Source: Spodoptera frugiperda
Taxonomy: Eukaryota; Arthropoda; Insecta; Lepidoptera; Noctuidae
Direction: 5' to 3'
DNA: 64,000 nt
NCBI RefSeq assembly: GCF_023101765.2
Contig: NC_064239.1
Coordinates: forward strand, 11,552,315-11,616,314
This document shows, in pieces, positions 1 to 13,300 of the stretch (position 1 is its first letter; every line of letters starts with the position of its first letter). The translations under genes and the position numbers were made by a program. The notes below the pieces were generated by a model. That model saw only the letters and a program-made list of their open reading frames with translations. It searched no databases and had not been told where the DNA came from.

Positions 1-1185
1 TCTTTGTACTTTCTTCTTCATGGTCGTGGTACTTAGATTACTCGTTGGGCCGAACACCTACCTACTCTTACGCCATGTAACTTGTGTAACGTCCGGAGAG
101 AGAAAATAATTACCCTACATACACATTTGATGAGATATTATCATCAATATCGTCTTATTAATAATACCTGGTTACCTGAGTCGTCTTGCCCTATAGATAT
201 TTTTATTAACAAAACCTGGACAGCTCCTGTGAACTTAGTCATAGCAAAAACTCGTAAGACGTCAAAATGAAAAGAACTACCTACGAATTTATGCACATAT
301 ATGTGTAATACTTATGTTTACTTATGCAAACATAGTACATTTAGACAAGTAGGCACTCCAAGATTAAATTAGGTATAGGTAGGTACATTTTCTATCGGAA
401 AATTCATATCTAGTTATAAGTATATAATTGATTGATGTCCTATTTACCAGTTAAGATAACAGTTTATATTCGACAAAACTTCATTTGTAAAGAGGTAGAT
501 AACATAGGTAACAGTTTCGTCACTAACGTGGTCACTTGAGAACTCAATTGGAGATATGTAGTAAATAGGTAGAGATCTGTACAGTAGTTTCAGCGTGTTT
601 GACGGGCAAACATTGAAACAAACAAACTTTCACGTTTACAATATTAGTGTGATTAACAAATTATTGTACTAAGTACACTACACTTGCAACACGTTACACG
701 GTAGACGCTACACGCTACGCAAACCATGTAACCTATCAGCTACCTAAGACAAAACAATATGTTAATAAATAGGTACAATAAAACCTCATTCTTTATGAAC
801 TAAGTAATGAATAATTATGTTGTGTGATTTATCACTTTTACATTAGGTATTCATAACGAGGTCAATGTACTTTGATAGCATGTGCAGGATCGGACGCATC
901 TAGCCAACGGAATAACATGCATATAGTAAGTGGACTGATAGACAATAAGTATGATATACCTAGGTACCTAATAACTTCTCTATTACAATAGGTAAATAGG
1001 TGACTAGATTGAAAATATAAGTGCATGTTTATTAGCACCTTTTTATTTTAATGTTCTTCATATGACGGCCATTACTGATAGTACTAGAATGTTGTTTAAT
1101 TTTATGGCTTTAATTCATTAATATCTGGTAGATTTATACACTTATTAGGCTACGATGGGACTGACATAGGGACCCTGGGCGGTAT
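1..1185. other. AT-rich intergenic stretch, no gene seen
   Basis: The stretch is rich in TAGGTAGGTAC-type short motifs common in moth DNA. The only sizeable open frame (about 82-270) has no recognisable domain, no splice context and no homology I recognise. I see no supported gene. Confidence 0.6.
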
Positions 1186-1386
1186 AAAGGTCCACAGGTC
1201 CGCTTCGTAAGCAACGGATTTTAGTTTGTCTGGTATAGAAACTCTTACAACTGCGTCCACTGATCCGCATCGTACGGACCGCATCATCGGCAATGCCTGC
1301 ATGCGATGCGTAGGTACTGATGATATCATACGGAATGCGTACGATGCGTGCGATGCGTACGACGCGGGCCTGTGGACGCTTACCTT
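1186..1386. repeat. MITE family G, copy 1 (TIR element of about 200 bp)
   Basis: Both ends read inward as AAGGT..GTCCACAGG followed by a CGTACG-rich stretch, so the ends are inverted copies of each other. The interior is full of GATGCG/CGTACG palindromic motifs. A second copy lies at 47471-47672 with the same interior. There is no coding capacity; the overlapping open frames on both strands are by-products of the CG-rich palindromes. I take it to be a non-autonomous DNA transposon of unknown superfamily. Confidence 0.7.
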
Positions 1387-1659
1387 AAAAGTCTTAGAAA
1401 ACATAAAATTAAAAAGAAAGAAAACGAAATGACGGTCATGTCTACTATCCTTTCATGATGTTACAATAAAATATGCACTTAATACAAATGATTAAAGTCG
1501 AACCAGTGAACTAAAAAGAGTGTAGGTAATTATCTTCCGCGCTGTTACATCGTGCTTAGATATTTTGTATTAAAGCGCGGTGATCGTATCAAATCTTTCG
1601 CTACAACTTTCGCAGTTAGTCGATAGTCATAAGAAACTGTTACCTAGTAGTTGTAGGTA

Positions 1660-1832
1660 CATTGTGTACCTGTACCTTCGTACGAGTGTACTTTACGTTT
1701 AATACGATAGCGCATTCAGCGTTCGCTCTGATTGGGTGGTTCATGCGCGCCGGCCAATGACAGTGCCGTATGCGCTCTCGTTTCGTTTTCGTTCGAACGT
1801 AAAGCAAACTCGTATTAAGGGTACTTCTTGTA
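1660..1832. repeat. Degenerate copy of MITE family H
   Basis: A TACGAGT..TTTACGTTTAATACG end, a central ATTGG...CCAAT palindrome, and a closing AAAGCAAACTCGTATTAAGGGTAC resemble the better copy at 33190-33385. Ends are imperfect. Confidence 0.5.
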
Positions 1833-2366
1833 CTTATTATTCTGTGGTACTACTGACCAGCTGATAGACAGTAAGTTTATATTTTACTGGCTAAAAGGAC
1901 GGCTTGTTTCAATGTACTACCTAACTTCATTTCATTCATAACGAGATTTATTCATGACGATTCATATAAAAAGAATAAACACAAAAGTGAGTTAAGCATT
2001 TTTGTTTCGTTTTTTTATATTAGTTTAGTTTGATTGTGGTAGGCAACGATCATATCACGTGGTTTTTGAACTCGCTTCAAATTATGTAACTTCCCAGTTT
2101 AAAGTTAGTGTCTGATTCGACATCGAAATAGGTGCCTATACCTTAGTCATAATTTCAAATCTCACCCACGTATTCGTACGTGAGTGATTAACAATCAATA
2201 ACAATAGAGATATACGAGTATACCTAATAGAAAAACCATCTATCGCATCGGAAGATTTCGACCAAGACAAAAAACCAGTTAAATAGCCGTGCATGAATAA
2301 GCTTCGATATCGGCCGGAGACTCGCAGTACCCTTCGAAAGCCGGTGTCAATCAGAGGTCCCGCGCC

Positions 2367-5300
2367 ATGTATCTATTCGCAAACCTCGCAATATTATTCA
2401 CGATTCTCCAGACACAAGATGTTCAAGCAGCGAATATTTTGGCAATTCTACCGCACGTCGGCAAAAGTCACTTCCTAGTCTTCGAACCACTAATGAAGGA
2501 GTTAGCGACGAGAGGACACCATGTGACTGTTGCTTCATTCTTCCCCCAATCGGAACCACTCGGAAACTACACAGATATCAGTCTCCAAGAAATAGCTGAA
2601 GTGAGGAAAGAAAGGATAAACTTGCAAGTGTTTGATAAACCGAATAGAATAATCAGCAGTTTGGGTTTGCAGAACTTTATGACGCAGGTGTTTGCCTTCC
2701 AGCCACTAAGTGACCTTGCTTTGAAGGTTTGTTCTGGACTTGTGAACTTACCGCCTCTGGCAGAAGCATTGCGGAAAAACTACGATGTTGTATTAGTGGA
2801 GAATTTTAACAGCGACTGTGCTTTGGGACTTTTACATGTGTATGATGTGAAAGCCCCTGTCATTGGTCTGGTGTCTGGCCCTTTGTTGCAATGGTCGTAT
2901 AGCCGTATCGGGTTGCCTGATAACCCGTCCTATGTGCCGACAATAACATCGAGAACTAGTACGATAACGACATTCCTGGATAGATTGGAGAATACTGCAT
3001 TGAATTTGTATTTCAAGCTGTGGTTCCGATATGCTATACAAGTGAAGGAGAGAGCGATAATAGAGAGAAGGTTCTGGATTAAGATACCAGACTTGGATGT
3101 CTTGGCTAGAAATGTGAGCATGATGTTGGTGAATACGTTCCACAGTTTTAATGGTGTTCGTCCACTCTTGCCGGGGCTTGTTGAAGTTGGCGGGATGCAT
3201 ATTGGACGTAGGCGGGAAGAGCACAAGCGTACAAGCCCAGTTATTCCTCAGGTAAGTCTTTTTTAGAATAATAAAACTTAACACATTAATTCATTAATAA
3301 GTGTACCTCTTAAAAATATTTAATAGCAATAATAGGATTAATATCGAGGGAACTTACAATACTTACCTGCTTTTTTATGTAGAAATATACATTAAATTCT
3401 CTACATTTGCGATGAAACAACCAGGCTACATAGAACATACATATTAAACACTTTTTTATCGACAAACAAACATAGTAACAAAAAACATATTCTTAAAAAA
3501 ATATGCCTATAAATCTGTCTCTAAATTATCAATAAATAAATAAATAATTAAATCTCGTTTAGAGATCTAAATCTTGAGTTGAGTCAGAGCCATATTACAC
3601 AATATTTTCACTTCTGATAATAATAATAGCCATTATTTAGACACCACTGACTAAAAGTGAAGGAAAACATCGTAAGAAAACTTTTTTTGAGGAGGGAAAG
3701 TCATCCGATGTCTTCTCCCGCCTTGGGCGAGGCGAGAGGGAGTGTCAGACTCTTACTGACTAAAAACCACCCCGTTCCTATTCCTGCTTGTCGATCCGGT
3801 GCCCCGGTAAACCCGCTAGGTAGTCCGCACGGGTCCGGTTCTGGTCGAGCGACGAGCTACCCTGGCTCGCTCGCATCGTAAGAAAACATGGGTTTATAAT
3901 TACTGATTATAAGATTTAAATTGAAGTCAACCCACATTGAGCAAGCTTGGTGATTATTGTTCCAACCTTCTCCGTGCGAGAAGAGGTCTTTCAGGTCAGA
4001 CTGCTGACCAAAGGCCTTATCTCCAGTAACCACTTATGGGCCGTTCGTGTGACGTATGCGTATGGAATAATTTATAACCACTGTCTACTCGTTATTAAGC
4101 ACTTACTTTTACAGTTAGCAGGAGTAGGAACGGGGTGGTTTTTAGTCAGTAAGAATTTCTCTCTCGCTTCAGCCAAAGCGGGAGAGGTCGCAACGTCACG
4201 CCTTTTATCACCGAAGGGGTAGGCATAGGTGCACATTACAGCACGCAATGCCGCTATACAATGTACACCTATTTTTCACCATTTGTATTTAAATTCCCAC
4301 GTAATAGGGGGTGAGCCTGACTCCGTGCTACTACTGAGAAATTCGAAAAGCCGAAAACAAATCCCAGTAATATTTTGCCCGACCCGGGAATCGAACCCGA
4401 GACCACTTGTCCGGCAGTCGTACTTGCGACCACTCGACCAACGAGGCAGTCTAAAGAAAATTGATGATTTTCCTTCCTCAAAATAACCTGTTAGTTATAT
4501 TGCTACTGTATGAATAAATAAGATCATTGATAGGAATAGGTAAAATAAACAAACACGGCTTTATAAAGTGTTTGCATGTCTCGTCTCAGTGACCAGCTTA
4601 CAGTGAAAGTTACTCGTAAATTAGATAGTTCAGTCAGTAGACACTTTAATATTTGGTTTAAGTAGTAAAAGGCACCACTTTAACTTTGTGTTATTTTTTT
4701 TAGTAGATAGCAATAGGTACCATTAGGTACTTACTCATCATTTTATTATGAACTCAATTCTTAAACACGACTTGACTCGTTTAGCTAGGTAATTATAAGT
4801 TTCCTTTCAAAAAGTTGATCGCCACTTAGTAGCTTGGCATTTTTTGGTATAAGCCGGTAATCGATCAGACACCACGGACACCCGAAACATCAGATGCGTT
4901 ACAAGTGTGTTGCCGGCCTTTTGGGGGTTATAGGAATTCAAGGGTTGTTGCGGAATCGGGGATTACTAAGATTGGGAAGGGCGTAATTGGGCCTTCGGTA
5001 ACCCTACTCACACAACGCAAGCGTTGTTTCACATCAGACTTCTGTGAGGCCGTGGCATCACTCCAGTCGAGCCGGCCCATTCCTGCCGAAGCATGACTCT
5101 CCCACACTTTAAAACATGGTTTCTCATTTTTTCTTTTAATACATACAGTATTGTCTATTGTATGTATTATTATGTTATGTTTTCCACTTACCAGTTTGCC
5201 GTATGTTTCATTTCCTAAACTAGGTCGTCGAGTCATGGTCCTTACTAGCGTTCTTGGTCTAGGTCACACCGCAGTAACTTCTAGGTTACAATCGATTACG

Positions 5301-7338
5301 TATCGAAGTATGTAGCACCAATAATGTTCTAATATGGTTCAAGGTATTATCTAGAACTTATTTACACGTCACTGGAAAGACAAGCCAGAAGTTTTTACAA
5401 GACTTCCATTTGTAAAACTCTGCTGACTGTTCGCATACGATTGAGTCCACCCCATAATCACTGGACTGGAAAGCACATCACACACACAACAACAGCCTAT
5501 AAGCAGCCACTTGCTGACCAAAAGGCCTCTTCTCGCACGGAGAGGGTTTGAACATTAATCGCTCGCTCAATATAGGTTGACGATTTCAATTTAAAACTTA
5601 TAATCAGTAATTATAAGCCCAGCTTTCCTCGCGATGTTTTCCTTCACCGATTGTCAGTGGTGTCTAAATAATCTTAGAAGGTACCTACATATAACTCGGA
5701 AAAAGTGACATTGGTACTTTGCGGTTGGTAGATTTCGAACCACACCACCGGGCCACAACGGTATTACCACGACTGGAAACTACCTGAGACAAAAGTTTCA
5801 AAACTTTGTCATGTAATAAACTAAAGGGAATTCTAATCTATCTTCTCATTATGTTCCCTTTATCAACTTAACCTCATAAAATTTTTAGAAGACAAAAATA
5901 TCCTTTCCAAAAACCAATATGGCTTTAGGAGAGGTATCTCAACCACTGATTGTTTACATAGTTTCAGCGAATTCATTGTTGACAAATTGGATAATAAGAA
6001 AAAATGTTTGACTATATTTTTAGATCTGCAAAAGGCTTTTGATACAGTTTGTCCACGACTCTTGGTAGATAAAATAGAAAAACTGGGTATTAGGAATAAT
6101 CAACTAGCTCTTTTTCAAAATTATTTAGAAGATCGCACCCAAATAGTTCGAATTGGAAATACGTTAAGTACAGAAAATGACATTAACATGGGTGTGCCTC
6201 AAGGCAGTATTTTAGGCCCAACTCTATTTCTTTGTTATATTAATGACTTATGTAATCTAAATATTAACAACTGTCAAATACTATCATATGCAGATGACAC
6301 CACACTAACCTTTTTCGGAGACACTTGGGACGAGACATTTTGCTCTGCTCAAAATGGCTTTAATATAGTTACTCACTGGCTCGCTATCAATAAGTTAACA
6401 TTAAATGCAGCCAAAACTAAGTACATCACTTACTCAATACACAATTTCTCAACCATCCCTAATAACTTTAATATTTACGCTCATTCTTGTCATTCCCCTG
6501 TTTTTAATTGTTCCACTTGTCCATATATATCCAAAACCGACACAATAAAATACTTAGGCATAACAATCGATCAAAATTTAACTTTCAAAAAACACATTTT
6601 TAACTTAACGCAAAAGACTAGAAAACTTATTCATATTTTTAAAAACCTTAGACATGTTACATGCTGGAAAATAATAAAAACTGTGTATAAATCACTCTGT
6701 CAATCTATTCTCTGTTATGGCATTTCTATTTGGGGTGGCTCCCATAAATCTCACTTCCTTACAGTCGAAAGAGGTCAACGATTAATTCTAAAAGTAGCAC
6801 TATCCAAACCCAGACTGTACCCAACTACTTCATTATATAAAGACAGCAACGTCCTTACAGTTAGACAACTCTATATACTTGACATCATCCTCAAAAAGCA
6901 CGCATCTATTGATCTCCCTTCAATCCAAAACAAACAAAACAAAAGAAGATACTTTGATGTTTGTAATCCAGTTCCAGTCCACACATCCTTTGCCCAGAAA
7001 TTCCTCAACTATAGAAGCAATAATTTATACAATAAAGTAAACAAAAAACTTGAAATCGTTAAACTGTCCAAATTAGAATGTAAAAAAAAAGTTACTCAAT
7101 GGCTTTTAGAACTAGATTACGAACAGACAGAACAACTACTCACTACTTTATGCTAGCGCATGTCAATCACACATTCTCACAACATGGTATACATGCATGC
7201 GTACATCACTTCACACACAAATATACATGTATTACTTCTCACCACATACACACGCACTCACCACACACACAAGCTTACAAACACACACAAGCAGTCGCAC
7301 ACACGTTCACTCACATACACACACGCACACGCACACAC

Positions 7339-7398
<60 letters not shown>

Positions 7399-10300
7399 AG
7401 ATTGGTACTTTTTAAATTTTATTACTAATATTTTTTATCTTTTTGTTTAGAAGAAGTTTTAGTTTTGTTTATTGAAGTTATTTTCATATAAATTTATATA
7501 ATTTGTAAAATAATAGTCCATATACGTCCGTCCGAGGGAAAGGCCAGGAGCCCATAGTACAGGTTTTCCTAGTTTGGGTTCCTGAATCCCACCACTTGTC
7601 TTTTCAACTGTCAAACCTGGTCGTGTAACTTGCTACAAAATTTATTATATTATTAATTATTATATAAGCTTAGTTTTAAGACCAATGTCTGTATTAATAT
7701 GGTGGAAAATAAATAAATTTTATTATTATTATTATCAATATATTGTCATAATTTGCTTATAATTTGTGATGAATCATCACTGTTTGCAAAGTTAGATCTA
7801 CATTTACCCATGTTCCTTTCCTACTATCAATTTCTTCTTGACACGTAAACATATAAGTAGGTCGTGTAGCTAATTATAAATATTATTGCTAGATAAGCTA
7901 TTAAACGTCATGTGCTATATAGAGGGCATAATAACTAACTACACTTTAAGGTAAAAGGAAAAAATAGGAAAAGAATAGGTATGTTATAGGAAGTTTAAAA
8001 GTGGCGTTGAAAACAGCGAAGCTGTATACAGCTAGACTATTCTGTAGCCTGATGCGGAGCTGCAGACTCCCTAGCGGGTTTAACGGGGCTCTGGCTCGAA
8101 AAGCAGGAGTATGAACGCGGTGGTTTTTAGTCAGTAAAAGTCTAACACTCCCTCTCGCCTCGCCCAAGGAGTTCGAAGTCACTGGACCATTTTCCCACCT
8201 TAAAAAAAGCTATTCTATAATTGTCCATTCGAGCTCACTTCGAATATTATTTCGATTCATTTCTTCCATCTCTCTGATATGTTTATTTATGAGGTAGCAA
8301 CAACAAAATAATAACTCTAATATGATATAAGGCTCTTTCCACAACACAACCCAATGACAACACACGACATCGCGACTCAACTTCATGCAGGTTCCGGAGT
8401 TGCAGACAACATAACAGGTGACCGGGCTTCGGACTCAAAGCAAGAGAAGAAACGGGGTGCTTTTTAGTCAGTAAGAGTCTAACAATCCCTCTCACCTCAT
8501 CTAACGCGGGAAAAATTAGATGATTTTCCCCACTCAAAAAAAGGCACTTGTGTTGTACCCAGCTAGGAAGTTGTCTCATTATCTGATCTGTGGTACCCAC
8601 ACCTGGTATATCCAAAAACTGCAACTAACCATCGTAGAACGGTCAGCAGAAATGCATCATGCTCTAAACTTTCGTACGGAGACCTAACTGTGATCTGCAA
8701 TTCCAAGTGACAATTGGCCTTTCAATCGTAAGATTTCAGCAGATGATATTGACAATGAACTTCTAATTTTCGAATAGTTTAACTGTTATTATAGCTAGGC
8801 ATTGCAATTCTCACATTATCACAACGACAATCTGTGGTCAGTGTACCTACAGTATGAAATATTTCTCGACTTCATGTTTTTGTTGTGAATCGTTGTGACG
8901 CGTGCTTTCGTGTGAATATACCTTCACTTCTCGAACATATTTTAATTTATTCATTTGTTTTGTTATTTAGATATTGTGATGTAATCAATTTTATATAATT
9001 CGTTTCTAATGTAAATCATATCAATCGCTTCGCAAACTGGTGCCTACTTAGGCAGTTGTCCCACCAACGGCGAGTGAACGACTAACTATTGGCTATTTTC
9101 TCGCTCAAGAAACGTACAATAGATATACTTTCCGCGTAAAAAAAAGAGATGCATATACAAATAGTTGATCGCTGACTGTTCACACTGCCGGCGAGTGCTC
9201 GCTTCACTTGTTTGTTTTTGTTTTCACTCGTTTCTAGTTCTAGCTCTACTCGTTACTCGTTCATCGTTGCCGGTGGGACAACTGCCTTAGATTGTGTACC
9301 GTCACGCCTTTTATCCCCGAAGGGGTAGGCAGAGGTGCACTTGCACATTATAATGTACCTACATCCTACTTAGATTCTACAACAATAACTAACTAATTTG
9401 TGCAATATTTTAATTATATCACCGATTGATTATATAATGTTTAACTGCAATAAAATACCGCAATATTATTATCCAATCAGACTTACATTTTTATCATCTT
9501 TTCATACGAAACATATTATATCTGAAAATATGAAAAAAATTGTCCGACCTGGGAATCGGAATTGAAGCCCTAACTCTGACTCCACGACCGTTCAACCTCA
9601 TAAGAATAAATCTTACAAGCACTTTATGAAGACTTATTTTTAAACCGACTTCGAAAAAAGAAGAGGTTTCTACTTTTTACCTCCCTTAAACAAATATTAT
9701 CTTTATACCGTTAGCAATAAGGTCCATTTTTCTAATACCAAAGCTATTGTAGAACAAGTTGTTCATGACGTATGATTCATTCAATCTAATTGATCTCTTG
9801 TATAACAAAGTTCAATGACCTTGCGAATTCCGTTCTACATTTAAATTTTAACTGTATTTTACTTATAATAAAAAAAATCGAAAGTATGTATTCTCAAATA
9901 TATTGTGCGAAAAAAAAACAAAGAAAAAATTTGTTCTAGTAGTTTCTGTTGCAAAGTAATTGGAGCGGTCAATGACATTTTGACATTAGATGTGAACGAT
10001 ATTTTTTTTTCTTCCGCATGTTTTGCAACGGTCGTAGGTTAAAGTAGCCAAGGTAGATATGTTATTTTATTATGTGCAGTGTTTCGAAACTTATCTTAAT
10101 TCTTATTTCGAATTCATTATTTCTATGTAACTAAAACAAGTTTGTTTTTTTTTTCTTACCCGAATGGCAAATATATATAATTTTATTTCTATATGACCAA
10201 AATAAAAAAAAAATTGCCTTACCTGTATGGCAGATATAAATATGATTTTATTTCTAAGTAACTAAAAAAAATGTTATACAAAATACTAAAATAAAATTAA

Positions 10301-13300
10301 TACAACTACCGACTGTCTGCCTACAAATTATTTGGACCAAAGTACCAAACAACAGATAAAATAAGTTCTAAGCTAAATATTTTGAATTTAGAAACTCACG
10401 AAAACTTCATTTCATCATTTTGTCTGATCGTTTGTTTCTTTGTTTTTTTTTTATTATTTTTATAAATGCACTCACAATGCAGACGAAAATCCTAATGTGG
10501 ATAAAAATATTATTATTATGTCCTGACCAAAATGTACGATTTTAATTTTTGTAAAAATGCACGCACGACTCACGGCACACACAGGAAAAAGTTCTAACTT
10601 CTGATGGAGAAAAAATCATTATAGGCTGACGTTATTCCTGACTCACTGTTATTTTATTTACCTGTCACTTGGAGCAATTTGAGCTAGCAACAGATCGGGA
10701 AAATTCGCAATAAGGTTAAACTGACGTAAATAAATCGATTACTATAAGGACAACTAAGAATAAATTATTTTGCAACACTTAGGTATAAGAACCTCCTGTG
10801 ACTCCAAACGTTTTAAAAGCATTCATTTAAAATCATAATTCAATGGATTCTAACCTCTATTACCTAAGCACGAAACGGTATAATCGTTAAAAAATACTTC
10901 CTGGTTATACCAATTTCTCATCGGTTTCCCGGACAAGTAAGACGTATTTAAACTTACCACAGATAACTAAATAGGTAGTAACGTGAGTATTACGTATAAG
11001 GCTCTATGTTTACGCAGGAAGATCATGGGTTTTTTCATTTTGATGTCTAAATTCATTACAATAATAGGTACAATTAGCTGTTTTCCTATTCCTTTATGAC
11101 TAATTTCCTTATATGAAACTAAGGATAAAGTACGTATCTACTCAGTTGTTGTAAACATTAAATACTCAATTAGCTATTGGTATATGCGTATCAACATACA
11201 CCAGGGCCCACTTTCAGACTCGTTTACGATACTAGAATTTTCTAAAAATTAAAAAAAAAATGTTTAGCCAATTGAGACGGCTTGGCAATAGGCAAACCAA
11301 ATAGTATACCTACGAATGTTTTATCTAAATAAATATTATGTATCTATAACAAGCTGACCCGGAAAAAACTCGATGAGAATAAAATGAGGCGCGTTCCGCC
11401 TGCTAAACCACCTTTTAAACCTTCCCTAGACTTCCACGAATCATTCAAGACCAAAATTAACCAACTTTAACCAAGACTGACGAACTGAAACTGATTTTCT
11501 ATATTTATAAAGATATAAAAAAACAAAACAGAACAAATTGGATATCCTGAAGATGATAGCAAATGTCAGCACGAACATTTATAGCATATCACTACATAGT
11601 ATATAAAAAAAGGTAATTTAAAAAACTAAAAAACCCGACTGCGTTTCTTTATATTATTAAAATGAAAAAACCCTAAAACAAGAAAGTCATCGTAAAATTG
11701 AAGCACCCAAATTTAAGCAGTCGGGACCCATTCTAAATATGAAGACTTTGTGACATACGGCTGGCTTTCTAGAATGGGTCCCGACTGCTTAAATTTTACG
11801 ATGACTTTCTTGTTTTAGGGTTTTTTCATTTTAATAATATAAAGAAACGCAGTCGGGTTTTTTAGTTTTTTAAATTACCTTTTTTTATTTTATTTTTTTT
11901 AGTTTTATTATTTTTGTATTATGATATATTTAGTGTCACTCTCACAGTAAATACGAATCAAACGACACCTCTCAAATCAAAATCCATCAAGCCGTTCAAG
12001 CTAGAGAGTGAGAAATATTCGAATTTGGCGCCAAAAATCCGCCATTTTGTTTTTTTATTATTTTGATATATCCAGTGTCACTCTCACAGTAAATATGAAT
12101 CTAACGACACCTCTCAAGTCAAAATCCATCTAGCCGTTTAGGCTAGAGAGTGAGAAATATTCGAATTTGGCGCCAAAAATCCGCCATTTTGTTTTTTTAT
12201 TATTTTGATATATCCAGTGTCACTCTCACAGTAAATACGAATCCAACGACACCTCTCAAGCCAAAATCCATCAAGCCGTTTAGGCTGCAGAGCGTGCCAA
12301 ACAATTATACATACATACATACATACATACATACGTACATACATACATACATACACTCGAAAAACATAACCCTCCTTCTGGCGCAGTCGGGTAAAAACAA
12401 AGTCGTTTTCTCTGTCCCTATGTCCCTTTGTATACTTAAATATTTAAAACTACGCAACGGATTTTGATGCGGTTTTTTTTAATAGACAGTGATTCTAGAG
12501 GAAGGTTTATACATAATATGTATAATATATCACCATAGCACCCACGCGAAGCTGGGGCGGGTCGCTAGTAGCCATATAAATGCACGATAATTAGACATAG
12601 GGATACAATCATGTATCATCTACTTGTTTTACTGAAATGTCAAGTCATGTAATGCGTAGGAACTGTACCAATTAACCGAGTCTTGAAGATGAGTATCATT
12701 TGCGTTTTCCGCATGTAATCCATATCTTAATTACTTATTTTATTGATATCAGTTATGCTAAGAATAGGAAGGGTTAGTTAGGTTAGTTATTATAGATTTT
12801 TCCGAAAGTGCAGCAGAAAGTGATCAAAGTCAAAGTCAAATCATTTATAGGTTTTTTTTTGTGACATAAGTCGGTAAACGAGTAGACGGATCACCTGATG
12901 GTAAGCAATCGCCGCCCATGGGCACCTGTAACACCAGAGAAGTTAAAATGCGTTGCCGGCCTTAGGGGTTAGGAATTTAAGGGTTGTTGGGGAATCAGGG
13001 GTTGGGAAGATTATGAAGGGAGGTAATTGGGCCTCTAGTAACCTCACTCACACAACACAAGCGTTGTCTCATGTCACGGTTTTCTGTGAGGCTTCGGTAT
13101 CATTTCAGTCGACCCGACCTATTCGTGCCGAAGCGTGGATCTTCCACACTTATAGGTTAGGAAGGTAGCAAAAGATTGTAAAAAAAAACATTTCTTTTTA
13201 AAGAGTAGCGATGGGATTTCTTCCTCATTCTTCTCCAATGGACGTAACATAACTACACTTCGAAACGACCACTTAGATTCACTGACAGACAATACAATTT

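Noticed and set aside
2832..3284. - strand open frames opposite UGT exon 1A
   Set aside because: Antisense shadows of a conserved coding exon.
4381..4445. Possible tRNA gene (GGTTCGATTCC box)
   Set aside because: The sequence is the head of a dispersed SINE (family B). No intact cloverleaf or acceptor stem can be drawn.
7099..7450. Three overlapping His/Thr-rich open frames
   Set aside because: They are translations of the (CA)n microsatellite in the LINE 3' UTR.
11900..12290. CRISPR-like regular repeats
   Set aside because: The units are contiguous 142-bp tandem copies without unique spacers, in a eukaryotic genome.
12138..12356. Repetitive Tyr-Met-Cys-Val open frame
   Set aside because: Translation of the (ATAC)n tract and the 142-bp tandem repeat.
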